From Acinetobacter bereziniae (GTDB lineage Bacteria > Pseudomonadota > Gammaproteobacteria > Pseudomonadales > Moraxellaceae), in NCBI GenBank assembly GCA_009912575.1, contig WNDP01000032.1:1-35768 (forward strand): a DNA stretch of 35,768 nt, read 5' to 3'. The notes under the pieces were generated by a model that saw only the letters and a program-made list of their open reading frames with translations, was not told the DNA's origin and searched no databases. The translations under genes were made by a program, and so were the position numbers. This document shows, one piece after another, positions 7,773 through 17,550 of this stretch (positions are counted from its first letter, which is position 1; each line of letters opens with the position of its first letter).

Positions 7773-9415
7773 TAGGCTACCGATTTTAAATTTTGACTAC
7801 TTGCTAATGCTACATCAAACATCGCCTGTAAAACAGGTTGTTTATTTTGTAGATTTTCAATCATCATATCTGCGCTGGCCAATACATCCAGTAATTTATT
7901 GACCTGATGTTGGTAAAAAGTCTGCTCTTTATTTAAACCAGACTGAATGAACTCAGCTGACTGCGCTAAAGCTTTTTGACCATCTTTGGCAGCAAGGAAT
8001 AACAATGCGCCACCAATTTCATATAACTGCGATGGTAGTTGTTCAAGATGTGTAGATTGTGGATCTTGCAGATATTGAATCAGTGTTTGTGAGCTTAAAT
8101 CAACCATTGCTTTGGTTTCAGTCAATAAAGCAGTGTGAGCTTCATCAAGACGATCTAAAGAAATATGTAAGTTGTTGACTTTTAACTGTAAACGGTTTGA
8201 AGTGTAATTGCGTTCTAAGATACCAATTGAATTCATTGCCGATAAAATACTGTTCATTAATTGCTGAGCGTAATTTTCATCTCTCAGCATATTTTCTTGA
8301 GACAATAGGTCAGCTTGTTGTTTGAGCTCACTGTAGGCTTCATTTAAGTTGAGTACTTTAAATACATGTGCAAGATCAGTCAGTTTAGTTTTTAACTCTT
8401 GCGTCTTTTCATCACTCATATTTTTGTAGTTAAACTCAATGTCATTACGGATTTGAGACATTTCATCAGTAATAAGCTGGCTGACACTATGGATCGTTTC
8501 AAAATCTGGACCATATAAATGGCGGCTAAAAATCTGTAGTTGCGTATCAGTCAGGATGTCTTCACCCACATTGATTTGTTCACGAATGTGTTGTGAAACC
8601 TCATCTTCTTGGCTAATACAAATACTCAGTACATTTGCAGTATCCATTATTGAAGCATTGAAACCGATAAGGTCACTAAAGAAAGAGGCGATATTGGTTT
8701 CAATACTGATCAGGGTTCTGAGTCGAGTATCATTGAGAATAATGTTTTCAATTTGGTTAAATGCAACGGCGACCAAAGACCAGTATTGTGCACTTGGTTG
8801 TTGTTTTGCGCTGTTGGCCAAGTAACTACCCACCAATTTGATCCCTTGAAGATCTAAATCAGTTTCTTGTTGTTTTAACAGCTTATGTAAACATAATTTA
8901 TAAAGTTTATGCACATGTACTGAACTTTCCAATTTGGGAGGCTGTGTCAAACTAAAATTCGGTGTAACGCAATCTAATAATGGCACGATGGCTTGACCTT
9001 CTGGGGTCAAAGTCTGACCTAGAGAAAGTTCTAAACGATTCAAGGTATCATGCAAAAATTGTGGAACTTTAACTTCGCGTAGACAACTAAACTCAATATA
9101 GCGTTTGAGCATGGTTGTACCTTCACTCAAAGCAATCACATCTTGTGTATTGATCTCACGAGGGTTTTGCATGATCTTTCGCATAACTTTTGCTGAAAGT
9201 TCAGCAATTTTAGCGACTTGAGGCATGTCAATCAGCATCAGTACGTGGGTACATTGTTCAAGTTGCAACAAGGCATCATCAATACCAAAGGGTAGAGTTT
9301 GATCTTCAACTAAGCTGCTGACTGCAGACTCGACTTGTAAAATTGAATTATCGACTTCTTTTTTAATAATAAGTAATGCCGTCGGATCAAAATGTATAGA
9401 GGTTTGGTAAGACAT
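7772..9415 (-). CDS. fimL: FimL-like regulator of twitching motility / cAMP (ChpA N-terminal-like)
   Basis: A 547-residue, almost wholly helical cytoplasmic protein. Its length and pattern match FimL of Pseudomonas (about 560 residues), which resembles the N-terminal part of the chemotaxis-type kinase ChpA but lacks phosphorylatable histidines and a kinase domain. In Pseudomonas, FimL links FimV and the Pil-Chp response regulator PilG to adenylate cyclase and type IV pilus function. I see no H-box (HxxKG) here, as expected for FimL. AAAGG stands 9 bases before the ATG. The nudC start overlaps its stop. The call rests on overall resemblance; the safer name is ChpA N-terminal-domain protein. 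Confidence 0.7.
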   Translation of the reverse strand: MSYQTSIHFDPTALLIIKKEVDNSILQVESAVSSLVEDQTLPFGIDDALLQLEQCTHVLMLIDMPQVAKIAELSAKVMRKIMQNPREINTQDVIALSEGTTMLKRYIEFSCLREVKVPQFLHDTLNRLELSLGQTLTPEGQAIVPLLDCVTPNFSLTQPPKLESSVHVHKLYKLCLHKLLKQQETDLDLQGIKLVGSYLANSAKQQPSAQYWSLVAVAFNQIENIILNDTRLRTLISIETNIASFFSDLIGFNASIMDTANVLSICISQEDEVSQHIREQINVGEDILTDTQLQIFSRHLYGPDFETIHSVSQLITDEMSQIRNDIEFNYKNMSDEKTQELKTKLTDLAHVFKVLNLNEAYSELKQQADLLSQENMLRDENYAQQLMNSILSAMNSIGILERNYTSNRLQLKVNNLHISLDRLDEAHTALLTETKAMVDLSSQTLIQYLQDPQSTHLEQLPSQLYEIGGALLFLAAKDGQKALAQSAEFIQSGLNKEQTFYQHQVNKLLDVLASADMMIENLQNKQPVLQAMFDVALASSQNLKSVA

Positions 9416-9540
9416 TGATCTACACCTTTCCTGGGTATCTAAATGTTCTATTGCATAGCCTCATAATGAGGCTCATTTTCTAAGTTTTAATATAGCTGAA
9501 CAAGCAAGTTTTTACAGAAAAAAACCATAAATAGAATATT

Positions 9541-10947
9541 TTATTTTGCAAAAATGCAGGCTTCCCCATGTTTTTCTTGATATTTCTTGACCCAGTTCTC
9601 ATGTGCTTCTAATTCTTCATCAGATGCATAGATCACTGGAACATTAATTTCAATTTTTTGCCGTGCTGTATTCCCCTGAGCCTGTTCAGTATGTGCAGAA
9701 AGCGCATCCATGTCAAAGGATACTTGTCCGCCTGTCATGGCAAGATAAACATCGGCCAAAATTTCAGCATCGAGCAATGCGCCGTGGAAGGTACGGTCAC
9801 GCTGAGGAATTTCGTAACGACGGACAAGGGCATCCAAAGAGTTCTTTTGTCCTGGATGCTTACTTTTCGCCATCGCAAGTGTATCTGTTACCCCACACAC
9901 TTCAGAGAGTGCTGGTAAACCACTTCGTTTAAACTCCATGTCCAAGAAGTTCATATCGAAGCTTGCATTATGCGCAATGATTTCACTGCCTTTTAAATAG
10001 TCGAATAAGACTTGGGCAATTTCATCATATTTTGGTTTGTCTTTTAAGAATTCGTCAGTGATTCCGTGGATGGCTTCCGAATCACCCACAGGTTTTTGTG
10101 GGTTAATATAGATATGAATTGAGCTACCTGTGAGTTTACGGTTGACCATTTCAATGGCGCCAACTTCAACAATTCGGTCACTGTCCTGATAATAAAAACC
10201 TGTGGTTTCAGTATCGAGAATAAACTGTTTCGGCCCATGCAATTGCAATGTTGCAGGTGTAATCACAATCTGTGGATGAATGTTTGTGGTTGAGGCATTC
10301 TGCTCAATCGGAGTCGCTAAATCTTCAAGCGAAGAATCGTCAATCGTTGGTTCAGATGTCATCAGGGTTTCTTTCGGTATTTCCATGTCAGAAGTTATGT
10401 TTTCATCGGTTTCGACGAGGTCAAATCCGAAGGGGTCATCTAGCAGCCAGTCTTTTTCATCTTTTTTTTTATCTTCATTGTCTTGTATCTGTGTTGCTGT
10501 TACAGATGCGCCATTCTTTTTTGCTGCCAAGGTTTGCTCTGTACCCAGATTTGCCAATTGGTCAGCCATTTCATTGCCCGCATGTCCAGAATGGCCTTTG
10601 ATCCAATTCCATTCAATTTCACGACCTACGCAGACACGATCAAGTTTTTGCCATAGATCTGGATTTTTTACATCTTTCCAATTTTTCTTTTTCCAACCTT
10701 CGATCCATTCAGTAATGCCTCGTTTGACATAGTTGGAGTCAGTCCAAATAATCAATTTCGCATCCATTGGACAAAAAGAAATCCCTTCGATGGCTGCACT
10801 CAGCTCCATGCGATTATTGGTTGTATCGAGTTCGCCACCACACAACTTATGTTCTTCTGTTTCAGTGATGATATAAGCACCCCAGCCGCCAGGACCTGGA
10901 TTGCCTTTACAAGCACCATCGACATAAAGTGTGATTGTTTGTGACAT
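9541..10947 (-). CDS. Fused ribonuclease HI - DNA polymerase III epsilon subunit
   Basis: A 468-residue fusion. Residues 1-145 are RNase HI, with catalytic D10, E48, D70, H119 and D129 all present; it removes RNA from RNA-DNA hybrids. Residues 146-238 form an acidic, low-complexity linker. Residues 240-405 are the DnaQ proofreading exonuclease: DTETTG (D245, E247), NASFD (D331) and HGALLDAE (H388, D393). GGQVSF near 406-411 fits the clamp-binding motif of epsilon. A C-terminal tail follows. In E. coli rnhA and dnaQ are separate, divergent neighbours; the fusion is known from Acinetobacter. ATG at 10947 is preferred to an in-frame TTG 12 bases upstream. Confidence 0.95.
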   Translation of the reverse strand: MSQTITLYVDGACKGNPGPGGWGAYIITETEEHKLCGGELDTTNNRMELSAAIEGISFCPMDAKLIIWTDSNYVKRGITEWIEGWKKKNWKDVKNPDLWQKLDRVCVGREIEWNWIKGHSGHAGNEMADQLANLGTEQTLAAKKNGASVTATQIQDNEDKKKDEKDWLLDDPFGFDLVETDENITSDMEIPKETLMTSEPTIDDSSLEDLATPIEQNASTTNIHPQIVITPATLQLHGPKQFILDTETTGFYYQDSDRIVEVGAIEMVNRKLTGSSIHIYINPQKPVGDSEAIHGITDEFLKDKPKYDEIAQVLFDYLKGSEIIAHNASFDMNFLDMEFKRSGLPALSEVCGVTDTLAMAKSKHPGQKNSLDALVRRYEIPQRDRTFHGALLDAEILADVYLAMTGGQVSFDMDALSAHTEQAQGNTARQKIEINVPVIYASDEELEAHENWVKKYQEKHGEACIFAK

Positions 10948-11161
10948 AGTAATAACCAATGAAAGTGAATTAAGAGTTGAACATCGTGGTTTAAGAATTT
11001 ATTGTATACGCAAATCAGCGTTTTCTACGCATGAACTGAGATTTTTTAATTTCTTGTAACATTTGTATGCAATTCGCATTCAAGTTTTGCCTTGTATGCG
11101 CCTTAAGCTCTACTAAAATGGCAAAGATAAAATAATTTACTAAATGTTGTTCGGAACCCTT

Positions 11162-14100
11162 ATGTTTAAACCTACCACAATGGTGTGGCAACCTACTGCA
11201 TCTGTTTTCTTTAAACTATCACTATTAACATCTGCATTGGCGGCACTGGGTTTGACTGCTGGGTGTTCTTCGAACCCTTCGACGTCAAAAGCTCAAACAT
11301 CAAAGTCAACGGGTATGTTGGATGCGAGCAGTTTAGACTCGCTTGAAGATCTACTTTCAGCAACAGATATGCGTGCAGTAGAAGGTGACCGCTTATTGAT
11401 TTTAAAACACGGTGACGTTTGGAAGCGTATGTCTGTTGGTTTTAAAATGGATGAAAACCATTGGGACCCTCGTATTGATGCTCAACGAAGCTGGTTTGTC
11501 TCACGTCAACCTTATATAGATCGTTTGAGTGCGCGTGCATCACGTTATCTTTACCACACTGTAAAAGAAGCAGAGCGTCGCGGATTACCGACTGAACTGG
11601 CATTATTACCCATCATTGAAAGTTCTTACGATCCTGCTGCAACCAGTAGTGCTGCGGCAGCGGGAATGTGGCAGTTTATCCCAAGTACAGGGAAAATTTA
11701 TGGTTTAAGACAAACCAGTTTGTATGATGGACGTCGTGATGTGGTTGAGTCTACACGTGCAGCATATGAGTTTTTAGGTGGTTTGTATAATCAGTTTGGT
11801 TCATGGGAATTGGCATTGGCTGCGTATAATGCAGGTCCTGGGCGAATCCAGCAGGCAATTAACCGTAACCAAGCAGCTGGGTTGCCAACAGACTATTGGT
11901 CATTGCGATTGCCACAAGAAACAATGAACTATGTCCCTCGCTTTTTGGCGGTGGCACAGATTATTAAAAGCCCATCAAAATATGGGGTGAGTTTGCCGCC
12001 GATTGCCAATCGTCCGCATTTTAGAGAAGTGGCTGTTCCACCGGGCGCGCAACTGAATCAAATTGCATCCATCACAGGCTTAAGCCGTGCTGAATTGTAT
12101 GCACTGAATCCAGGACATCGTGGTGAAGTTGTTGATCCATCAAGTACTTTACGTATATTAATTCCTGCTGATTTAAGCCCAACAATTGATTCTAAGTTAA
12201 GAGCGTTGAAATCAAGTTCTGATGGTGGTTTTTGGGCAAGTAATAATAGTCCGACGACAGCAACCCAGACTTTAACACCTGCTGGTGTAACATCGACTGT
12301 GACGCAATCAATTACGCCAACCCGTACGACACCACCTGTATTGAGTTCAAATAAAGCAACCACTACGACAACCAACACTGCAAATTCAGTAAATACTTTA
12401 AAGAATACGCCACAGGGCTCAGATGCTTTGGCGCGATTTGCCGCCAACGCAGATATTCCAGGTGCACCACGTATTCCTGTTGCTGTTACTACGGCTGCAA
12501 ATGTTAAACCTGTTGCCGTGGAGCCACCAATTTCTGCACGAGAAAAAGCTCAAATTCTTGCTGCGGTGAAAGCTGATGGTGAAAAAGAAACAGTTAAACA
12601 AGTGTTAGAACCGCAAGCAACACAAGCAGAAAAAGAAGAAGTTGTTAAAGAAATTAAAGCAATTGCGCCACAAGGTACGGAAGTTTTAGACCCGTATGAT
12701 GGTAAAATTAAATTGACTGCGATTCAAACCAGTCAATCAGTCGCAGAAGTGCAGGGTAGAGAAAACACGGTTGGATTTGCCTATCCTAAAGGCTTGGCTG
12801 ATACTACACCTGCAAACTCTGATGTTGCGAAACTCAACCAAGATAAAAACTTCAAAAAAACAGATACTGAGGTTGTGGTTGAACCGCCAAAAGGTAAACG
12901 GAGTACTTATACTGTTTTGGCAGGCGACACTTTAGCGACCATTGCTTTAAAAAATGGGGTTAATTGGCGTGATATTGCCAAATGGAACCAAGTGGATCCT
13001 AATGGAACTTTATTTGTTGGCGCAACCTTATATTTATATGATGCTAAACCCCAAATTGATTCGCCTTCGGCATCACGAAAATCAACTGAGACAGCACCAA
13101 GCACTTATGTGGTTAAACCGAATGACAGTCTAACTGGAGTGGCCAATCAGTTTGATTTATCGGTTTCACAATTGGCGAGCTATAATAATTTAAACACCAA
13201 TAGTAATTTATTTGTTGGTCAGAAATTAAATCTCAAAGATAGTGCAAATGATAAATTATCAGAAATCAACAAAACTGTGGTTCGAGCTGATACATCTAAA
13301 CCCGTTGCCAAAGTAAGAACTAAATCTTATGTCGTCAAACGTGGTGAATACCTCAAAATCATTGCCGATCGTTATGCATTATCTGTACATGAGCTTGCCG
13401 ATTTAACTCCAGGACTGGATATCTCTAGTAGTTTATTTGTCGGGCAAAAAATTAATGTGCCACTCAATGAAGTGAATGAGCAAGAGAGCAAGCTTGAATC
13501 TAAAGTCGTTGAGCAAAGCAAGTTTAAAAATTTAAAATCTGAGCCAAGCTATAAAACTGAAAACTATAAAGTTCAAAGTGGTGACAGTTTATCCAGTATT
13601 GCAGCACAGTCTAAATTATCTTTAACGGAGTTGGCGGAGTTAAACAAACTCTCTCCATCTCGAAACTTACTTGTGGGTCAAGTGATTAAAATCCCTGCTG
13701 GAAGCTCCACTCCAGAGACCTATACAGTTCAATCAGGAGATAGTCTGATTGCCGTTGCCAATAAATATAATCTGCAAGTCAATCAAGTTGCGGAATTAAA
13801 TGGTTTGACTACGACTTCGGGTTTATTGGTGGGACAAAAGCTCAAATTAACAGGTACACCTGAAACGAGTACGAAGGACAGAACACATAGCAAAAATGAA
13901 GCAAAATCTGAAGCTTCAAGTAAAGATACTCATGTGGTGAAATCAGGTGAAACACTGGCAAGTATTGCCAAGAAATATAAATTACAGTTGAGCTATTTAA
14001 GCGAATTAAATGGTTTATCTCGTAATCAAGCACTTGATGTCGGACAACGTTTGAAAATTGAAGGAGATTTACCCAGTAAATCCACGCTTTCTAAGGAAAA

Positions 14101-14449
14101 GGAAGACGTAAAAGTTGCTGCAAAGTCTTCATCTAAAGCATCTAGTAAGAATACTGAGAGCTATGCGGTAAAGTCAGGTGAATCTTTAAATGTCATTGCA
14201 AGCCGTGTAGGTTTATCTGTACAAGAGTTGGCTGAGTTGAATGATTTGAGTCCTCGCGCTGGTTTACAGCGTGGACAATCCATTCGTATCCCAAAAACGA
14301 TCACTGAATATAAAGTGAAAAGTGGCGATTCTTTAATTCGTTTGGCCAGTAGATTCGGTATAGATACTGGTGCACTTGCTGAAATGAATGATTTGAAACC
14401 AAACGCATCCTTGCGTATTGGTAGCATTATTAAAGTTCCAAATCTTTAA
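11162..14449 (+). CDS. mltD: MltD-like lytic murein transglycosylase with a long LysM array
   Basis: A 1095-residue lipoprotein, more than twice E. coli MltD (452). The start at 11162 is chosen because GGAA lies 5 bases upstream; an ATG at 11144 would add six residues. The lipobox LTAGC gives Cys35. The SLT domain spans about 125-260, with the catalytic Glu in LLPIIESSYD (E153), AAAGMWQFIPSTG and ALAAYNAGPGRI. A divergent LysM near 300 and a Thr/Ala-rich linker (about 355-600) follow. Eight clear LysM repeats then reach the C-terminus, each with Y.V..GDSL and LxVGQxLxI patterns. It cleaves glycan strands without water, and LysM binds peptidoglycan. The yej genes follow on the same strand. Confidence 0.93.
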   Translation: MFKPTTMVWQPTASVFFKLSLLTSALAALGLTAGCSSNPSTSKAQTSKSTGMLDASSLDSLEDLLSATDMRAVEGDRLLILKHGDVWKRMSVGFKMDENHWDPRIDAQRSWFVSRQPYIDRLSARASRYLYHTVKEAERRGLPTELALLPIIESSYDPAATSSAAAAGMWQFIPSTGKIYGLRQTSLYDGRRDVVESTRAAYEFLGGLYNQFGSWELALAAYNAGPGRIQQAINRNQAAGLPTDYWSLRLPQETMNYVPRFLAVAQIIKSPSKYGVSLPPIANRPHFREVAVPPGAQLNQIASITGLSRAELYALNPGHRGEVVDPSSTLRILIPADLSPTIDSKLRALKSSSDGGFWASNNSPTTATQTLTPAGVTSTVTQSITPTRTTPPVLSSNKATTTTTNTANSVNTLKNTPQGSDALARFAANADIPGAPRIPVAVTTAANVKPVAVEPPISAREKAQILAAVKADGEKETVKQVLEPQATQAEKEEVVKEIKAIAPQGTEVLDPYDGKIKLTAIQTSQSVAEVQGRENTVGFAYPKGLADTTPANSDVAKLNQDKNFKKTDTEVVVEPPKGKRSTYTVLAGDTLATIALKNGVNWRDIAKWNQVDPNGTLFVGATLYLYDAKPQIDSPSASRKSTETAPSTYVVKPNDSLTGVANQFDLSVSQLASYNNLNTNSNLFVGQKLNLKDSANDKLSEINKTVVRADTSKPVAKVRTKSYVVKRGEYLKIIADRYALSVHELADLTPGLDISSSLFVGQKINVPLNEVNEQESKLESKVVEQSKFKNLKSEPSYKTENYKVQSGDSLSSIAAQSKLSLTELAELNKLSPSRNLLVGQVIKIPAGSSTPETYTVQSGDSLIAVANKYNLQVNQVAELNGLTTTSGLLVGQKLKLTGTPETSTKDRTHSKNEAKSEASSKDTHVVKSGETLASIAKKYKLQLSYLSELNGLSRNQALDVGQRLKIEGDLPSKSTLSKEKEDVKVAAKSSSKASSKNTESYAVKSGESLNVIASRVGLSVQELAELNDLSPRAGLQRGQSIRIPKTITEYKVKSGDSLIRLASRFGIDTGALAEMNDLKPNASLRIGSIIKVPNL

Positions 14450-14490
14450 TGAGTCTGAGTCATAGATAAAGACGAATAAAGATTAAAAAT

Positions 14491-14509
14491 TTCAAAAATG
14501 ATTTTTGAA
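14491..14509. repeat. 19-base palindrome between mltD and yejA
   Basis: TTCAAAAAT, a central G, then ATTTTTGAA: perfect 9-base arms just upstream of the yejA ribosome site. It could be a weak mRNA hairpin or an operator. It lacks a GC-rich stem or T-run, so it is unlikely to end transcription. Confidence 0.5.
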
Positions 14510-14527
14510 TAAAGGAAATTAGGGCCG

Positions 14528-16366
14528 ATGCACCTGAGTTTTACACATGCCAGTATCTCTATACTGACATTGGGGTTGGGTATTGCAGTAAATGTTGCTG
14601 CTGCGGTACAGACCACGCCTTATATTGCGATCCATAATTCGCCTTTATATGTCAAAGCTCAGGCCATGCCTTATGCCAATATCAATGCGCCAAAAGGTGG
14701 TTACATCAGTACAGCAAGTATTGGTACATTTGATAATTTAAACAGTCTGAACGGTAAAGGCAGTTCGACTGAAGGAATTAATTATGTATTTGATAGTTTG
14801 ATGGACAGTTCTTTGGATGAGCCCGGTGTGTTGTATCCATTGCTTGCTGAAAAAGTCAGTTATGACCCAGTTCAAACCAAATATGTCATTTTTCATTTAA
14901 ATCCCCAAGCTCGTTTTAGTAACGGAAGGCCTGTTACTGCGGAAGATGTTAAATTTAGCTTTGATACAATTCAAACCAAAGCCAATCTTGGCTTTCAAAT
15001 GTATTTATCTGATTTGGCAAAAACGGAAGTGCTGTCCAAATATCAGGTAAAAATGACCCTTAAATCTGCTCATAATCCGGATATGCCTTATATTTTGGCA
15101 AAGATCGCAATTTACTCAAAAGCAGATTGGAGTAATAAAGACTATAGCAAAATCACTTTGCAACCGATTTTGGGATCTGGTCCATATTTGATTGAAAGAA
15201 TTGACTCTGGCCGTAGTATTACTTATAGGCGCAATCCAAACTATTGGGCAAAGGATTTGCCTATCAATCGTGGGCGCTATAACTTTGATCGAATTAAATA
15301 TATTTATTATCGCAGTCCAGAAGTTGCTTTTGAGGGGTTTAAGTCAGGGCAATATACATTTTATCAAGAGAAAAGCGCACGTAATTGGGTGACTGCTTAT
15401 CATTTTCCAGCGGTAAAAGCTGGGCTGGTCAAGCCCTATACCGCTAAAATTCAAACACCCGCACTGACTCAAAGCTTGGTGTTTAATACCCGAAAAGCAC
15501 CTTTTAATGATGTGTATTTCCGACAGGCCTTAACCTATGCTTACGATTTTGAATGGATCAACAAGGCTTTGTTATACGGTCAAAATATTCGACTACAAAG
15601 CCATTTTCAAAACAGTGAGTTAGCTGCAACGGGAAAACCCAGTGTACAAGAACTAGAAATTCTTAAACCTTATCTTAAACAACTTCCAACTTTACAACGA
15701 GAAGGTGTTTTGGCAGATTGGAAATATCCTGTTTCTGATGCCAGTGGTTTTAATCGTCAAAACCTATTGATTGCACGTTCTATTTTATTAAAAGCAGGGT
15801 ATCGTTTTTACCAAGGTCAATTGCTTGATCAGCAGGGGAAACCTATTCGCATTGAGTTTTTGATTCATCAAGATGGTGCGCAACGAACTTTACTGCCCTA
15901 TATACGCAATTTAAAAAAATTAGGTATTCAATCCAGCATTCGCCAAGTAGATTTGCCACAATATACTGAACGTATGCGTCGTTTGGATTTTCAGATGACA
16001 CCAATGGATATGCCACAATCTTTGACACCGGGCGCTGAACAGGCTCAAATGTGGGGCTCTAAAGCAGCTGATGAGGTCGGTAATTATAACTATGCAGGAA
16101 TTAAAAATCCTGTAATCGATCAATTGATCCAAAAGATGATTGCTTCCCCAAATCGTGAACAACTGGTATTACATACACGTATACTCGATCGTGTGTTACG
16201 TGCTGGCTATTATCAAATTCTGACCTATGGCAATGACAAAAATTGGTATGCTTATTGGAATATGTATCATCAACCTGTAATTAAACCCAAACTTTCACTC
16301 GGTTTGGAGTATTGGTGGGCGGATCCTATTGAAACTAAAAAAGTAGAGCAATATTTAAAAAGATAA
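14528..16366 (+). CDS. yejA: YejA-like periplasmic peptide-binding protein
   Basis: A 612-residue family 5 extracellular solute-binding protein. The signal peptide covers about residues 1-26 (ending NVAAA). The mature part begins with PYIAIHNSPLYVKAQAMPYANINAPKGG and contains the family segments DSLMDSSLDEPGVLYPLLAEKV, GRPVTAEDVKFSFDTI and LGSGPYLI. The PYANxNAPKGG start and the permease/ATPase genes downstream point to YejA of the YejABEF importer, which takes up oligopeptides and, in enterobacteria, microcin C. A purine-rich ribosome site (AGGG) precedes the ATG. It follows mltD by 78 bases without a terminator. Peptide recovery from wall turnover is a possible link, but inference. Confidence 0.9.
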   Translation: MHLSFTHASISILTLGLGIAVNVAAAVQTTPYIAIHNSPLYVKAQAMPYANINAPKGGYISTASIGTFDNLNSLNGKGSSTEGINYVFDSLMDSSLDEPGVLYPLLAEKVSYDPVQTKYVIFHLNPQARFSNGRPVTAEDVKFSFDTIQTKANLGFQMYLSDLAKTEVLSKYQVKMTLKSAHNPDMPYILAKIAIYSKADWSNKDYSKITLQPILGSGPYLIERIDSGRSITYRRNPNYWAKDLPINRGRYNFDRIKYIYYRSPEVAFEGFKSGQYTFYQEKSARNWVTAYHFPAVKAGLVKPYTAKIQTPALTQSLVFNTRKAPFNDVYFRQALTYAYDFEWINKALLYGQNIRLQSHFQNSELAATGKPSVQELEILKPYLKQLPTLQREGVLADWKYPVSDASGFNRQNLLIARSILLKAGYRFYQGQLLDQQGKPIRIEFLIHQDGAQRTLLPYIRNLKKLGIQSSIRQVDLPQYTERMRRLDFQMTPMDMPQSLTPGAEQAQMWGSKAADEVGNYNYAGIKNPVIDQLIQKMIASPNREQLVLHTRILDRVLRAGYYQILTYGNDKNWYAYWNMYHQPVIKPKLSLGLEYWWADPIETKKVEQYLKR

Positions 16367-16379
16367 TTGATGGAAAAAT

Positions 16380-16460
16380 TTGTCTAAAAGACAACAGTAT
16401 GCAAAACATAAGTGACTCAAACCAGTCGTAGTTAAATTGATTCATCCATCCTCATGAGGA
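16380..16460. promoter_or_regulatory. Hairpin-forming leader between yejA and yejB
   Basis: The 113-base gap holds two dyads: TTGTCT-AAA-AGACAA at 16380-16394, and the perfect palindrome TCCTCATGAGGA at 16449-16460, 19 bases before the yejB start. Such hairpins often protect the binding-protein mRNA or lower expression of the membrane components. No T-run follows either one. Confidence 0.45.
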
Positions 16461-16479
16461 CATAAGGAACCTTGTTGCA

Positions 16480-17550
16480 ATGAGCACATATATACTCAAA
16501 AGGCTGTTACTGATCATTCCAACATTGTTCTTTGTTTTATTGATCAATTTTGTTGTGGTTCAAATTGCACCGGGAGGACCTGTTGAACAAGCAATTCAAC
16601 AAGCAGAAAACTTTCAACGAGCGAATATCAGCACTGGGGGAATTTCTGCTTCGATAGATCGTCATGAGTATCGTGGCGCGCAAGGTCTGAGTGAGGAAAT
16701 AGTTGAGCAGATCAGAAAGCAATATGGTTTTGACCAACCTTGGTATCAACGTTTTGCAATGATGTTAAGAAGTTATTTAACTTTTGATTTCGGAACGAGT
16801 TTCTTTAAAGATAAACCTGTGATTGAACTGCTTTTTGAAAAAATGCCAGTCACAATCTCGCTAGGTTTATGGAGCACTTTGCTGATTTACTTGATCTCGA
16901 TTCCTTTAGGCATAAGAAAAGCCAGACAGAATGGTCTTTTTTTTGATCGAGCGACATCATTGCTACTTGCAGTGGGCTATGCAGTTCCTGCTTTTGTTTT
17001 TGCGATTTTGTTCATTGTATTTTTTGCTGGGGGCTCTTATTTTCAGTGGTTTCCACTACAGGGATTTGTGTCAGATAATTTTCATCGTTTGAATATGTTT
17101 GAGAAGCTAATTGATTATTTTTGGCATATGACTTTACCTTTGTTGGCCATGGTGCTGGGTGGTTTTGCCAGTCTAACTTATCTGACAAAATACTCATTTA
17201 TGGAAGAGTTAAATAAGCATTATGTGCTTGCTGCACGTGCCAAAGGTCTGACGGAAAATACTGTGCTTTATAAACATGTATTCCATAATGCTTTATTGGT
17301 GGTTGTGGCAGGATTACCAGAAGTGCTGGTAGGGGTGTTTTTTGTAGGTAACTTACTGATCGAAATTATTTTTAATCTTGATGGTTTAGGCTTATTGGGT
17401 TTTGAAGCCGTACAACAGCGTGATTATCCTGTGATTTTTGGTAGCTTATTTTTCTTAACGCTCTTCGGACTTATTTTAAGACTGATTTGTGATGTGTTAT
17501 ATCGAGTGATTGACCCTCGGATTGATTTTGAATCAAGAGGTGCGAAATAA
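16480..17550 (+). CDS. yejB: YejB-like ABC transporter permease
   Basis: A 356-residue inner-membrane permease of the DppB/OppB type, close to E. coli YejB in length (364). The N-terminal membrane segment (LLLIIPTLFFVLLINFVVVQIAPGGP) is typical. A periplasmic loop with Gln-rich sequence follows, then QYGFDQPWYQRF and at least five more membrane segments. The coupling loop EELNKHYVLAARAKGLTEN (about residues 240-260) contains the EAA motif that docks the ATPase. The last base of its stop is the first base of the yejE ATG (TAATG). It would pair with YejE to form the import channel. Confidence 0.93.
   Translation: MSTYILKRLLLIIPTLFFVLLINFVVVQIAPGGPVEQAIQQAENFQRANISTGGISASIDRHEYRGAQGLSEEIVEQIRKQYGFDQPWYQRFAMMLRSYLTFDFGTSFFKDKPVIELLFEKMPVTISLGLWSTLLIYLISIPLGIRKARQNGLFFDRATSLLLAVGYAVPAFVFAILFIVFFAGGSYFQWFPLQGFVSDNFHRLNMFEKLIDYFWHMTLPLLAMVLGGFASLTYLTKYSFMEELNKHYVLAARAKGLTENTVLYKHVFHNALLVVVAGLPEVLVGVFFVGNLLIEIIFNLDGLGLLGFEAVQQRDYPVIFGSLFFLTLFGLILRLICDVLYRVIDPRIDFESRGAK

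Noticed and set aside
10280-10732. 150-codon plus-strand open frame inside the rnhA-dnaQ fusion
   Set aside because: It lies antisense to a gene with full catalytic motifs, is Ser/Phe-rich low-complexity sequence from the complement of the acidic linker, and has no ribosome site.
12058-12447. 129-codon minus-strand open frame inside mltD
   Set aside because: It is antisense to the Thr-rich linker; its Val-rich repeats are a by-product of the complement.
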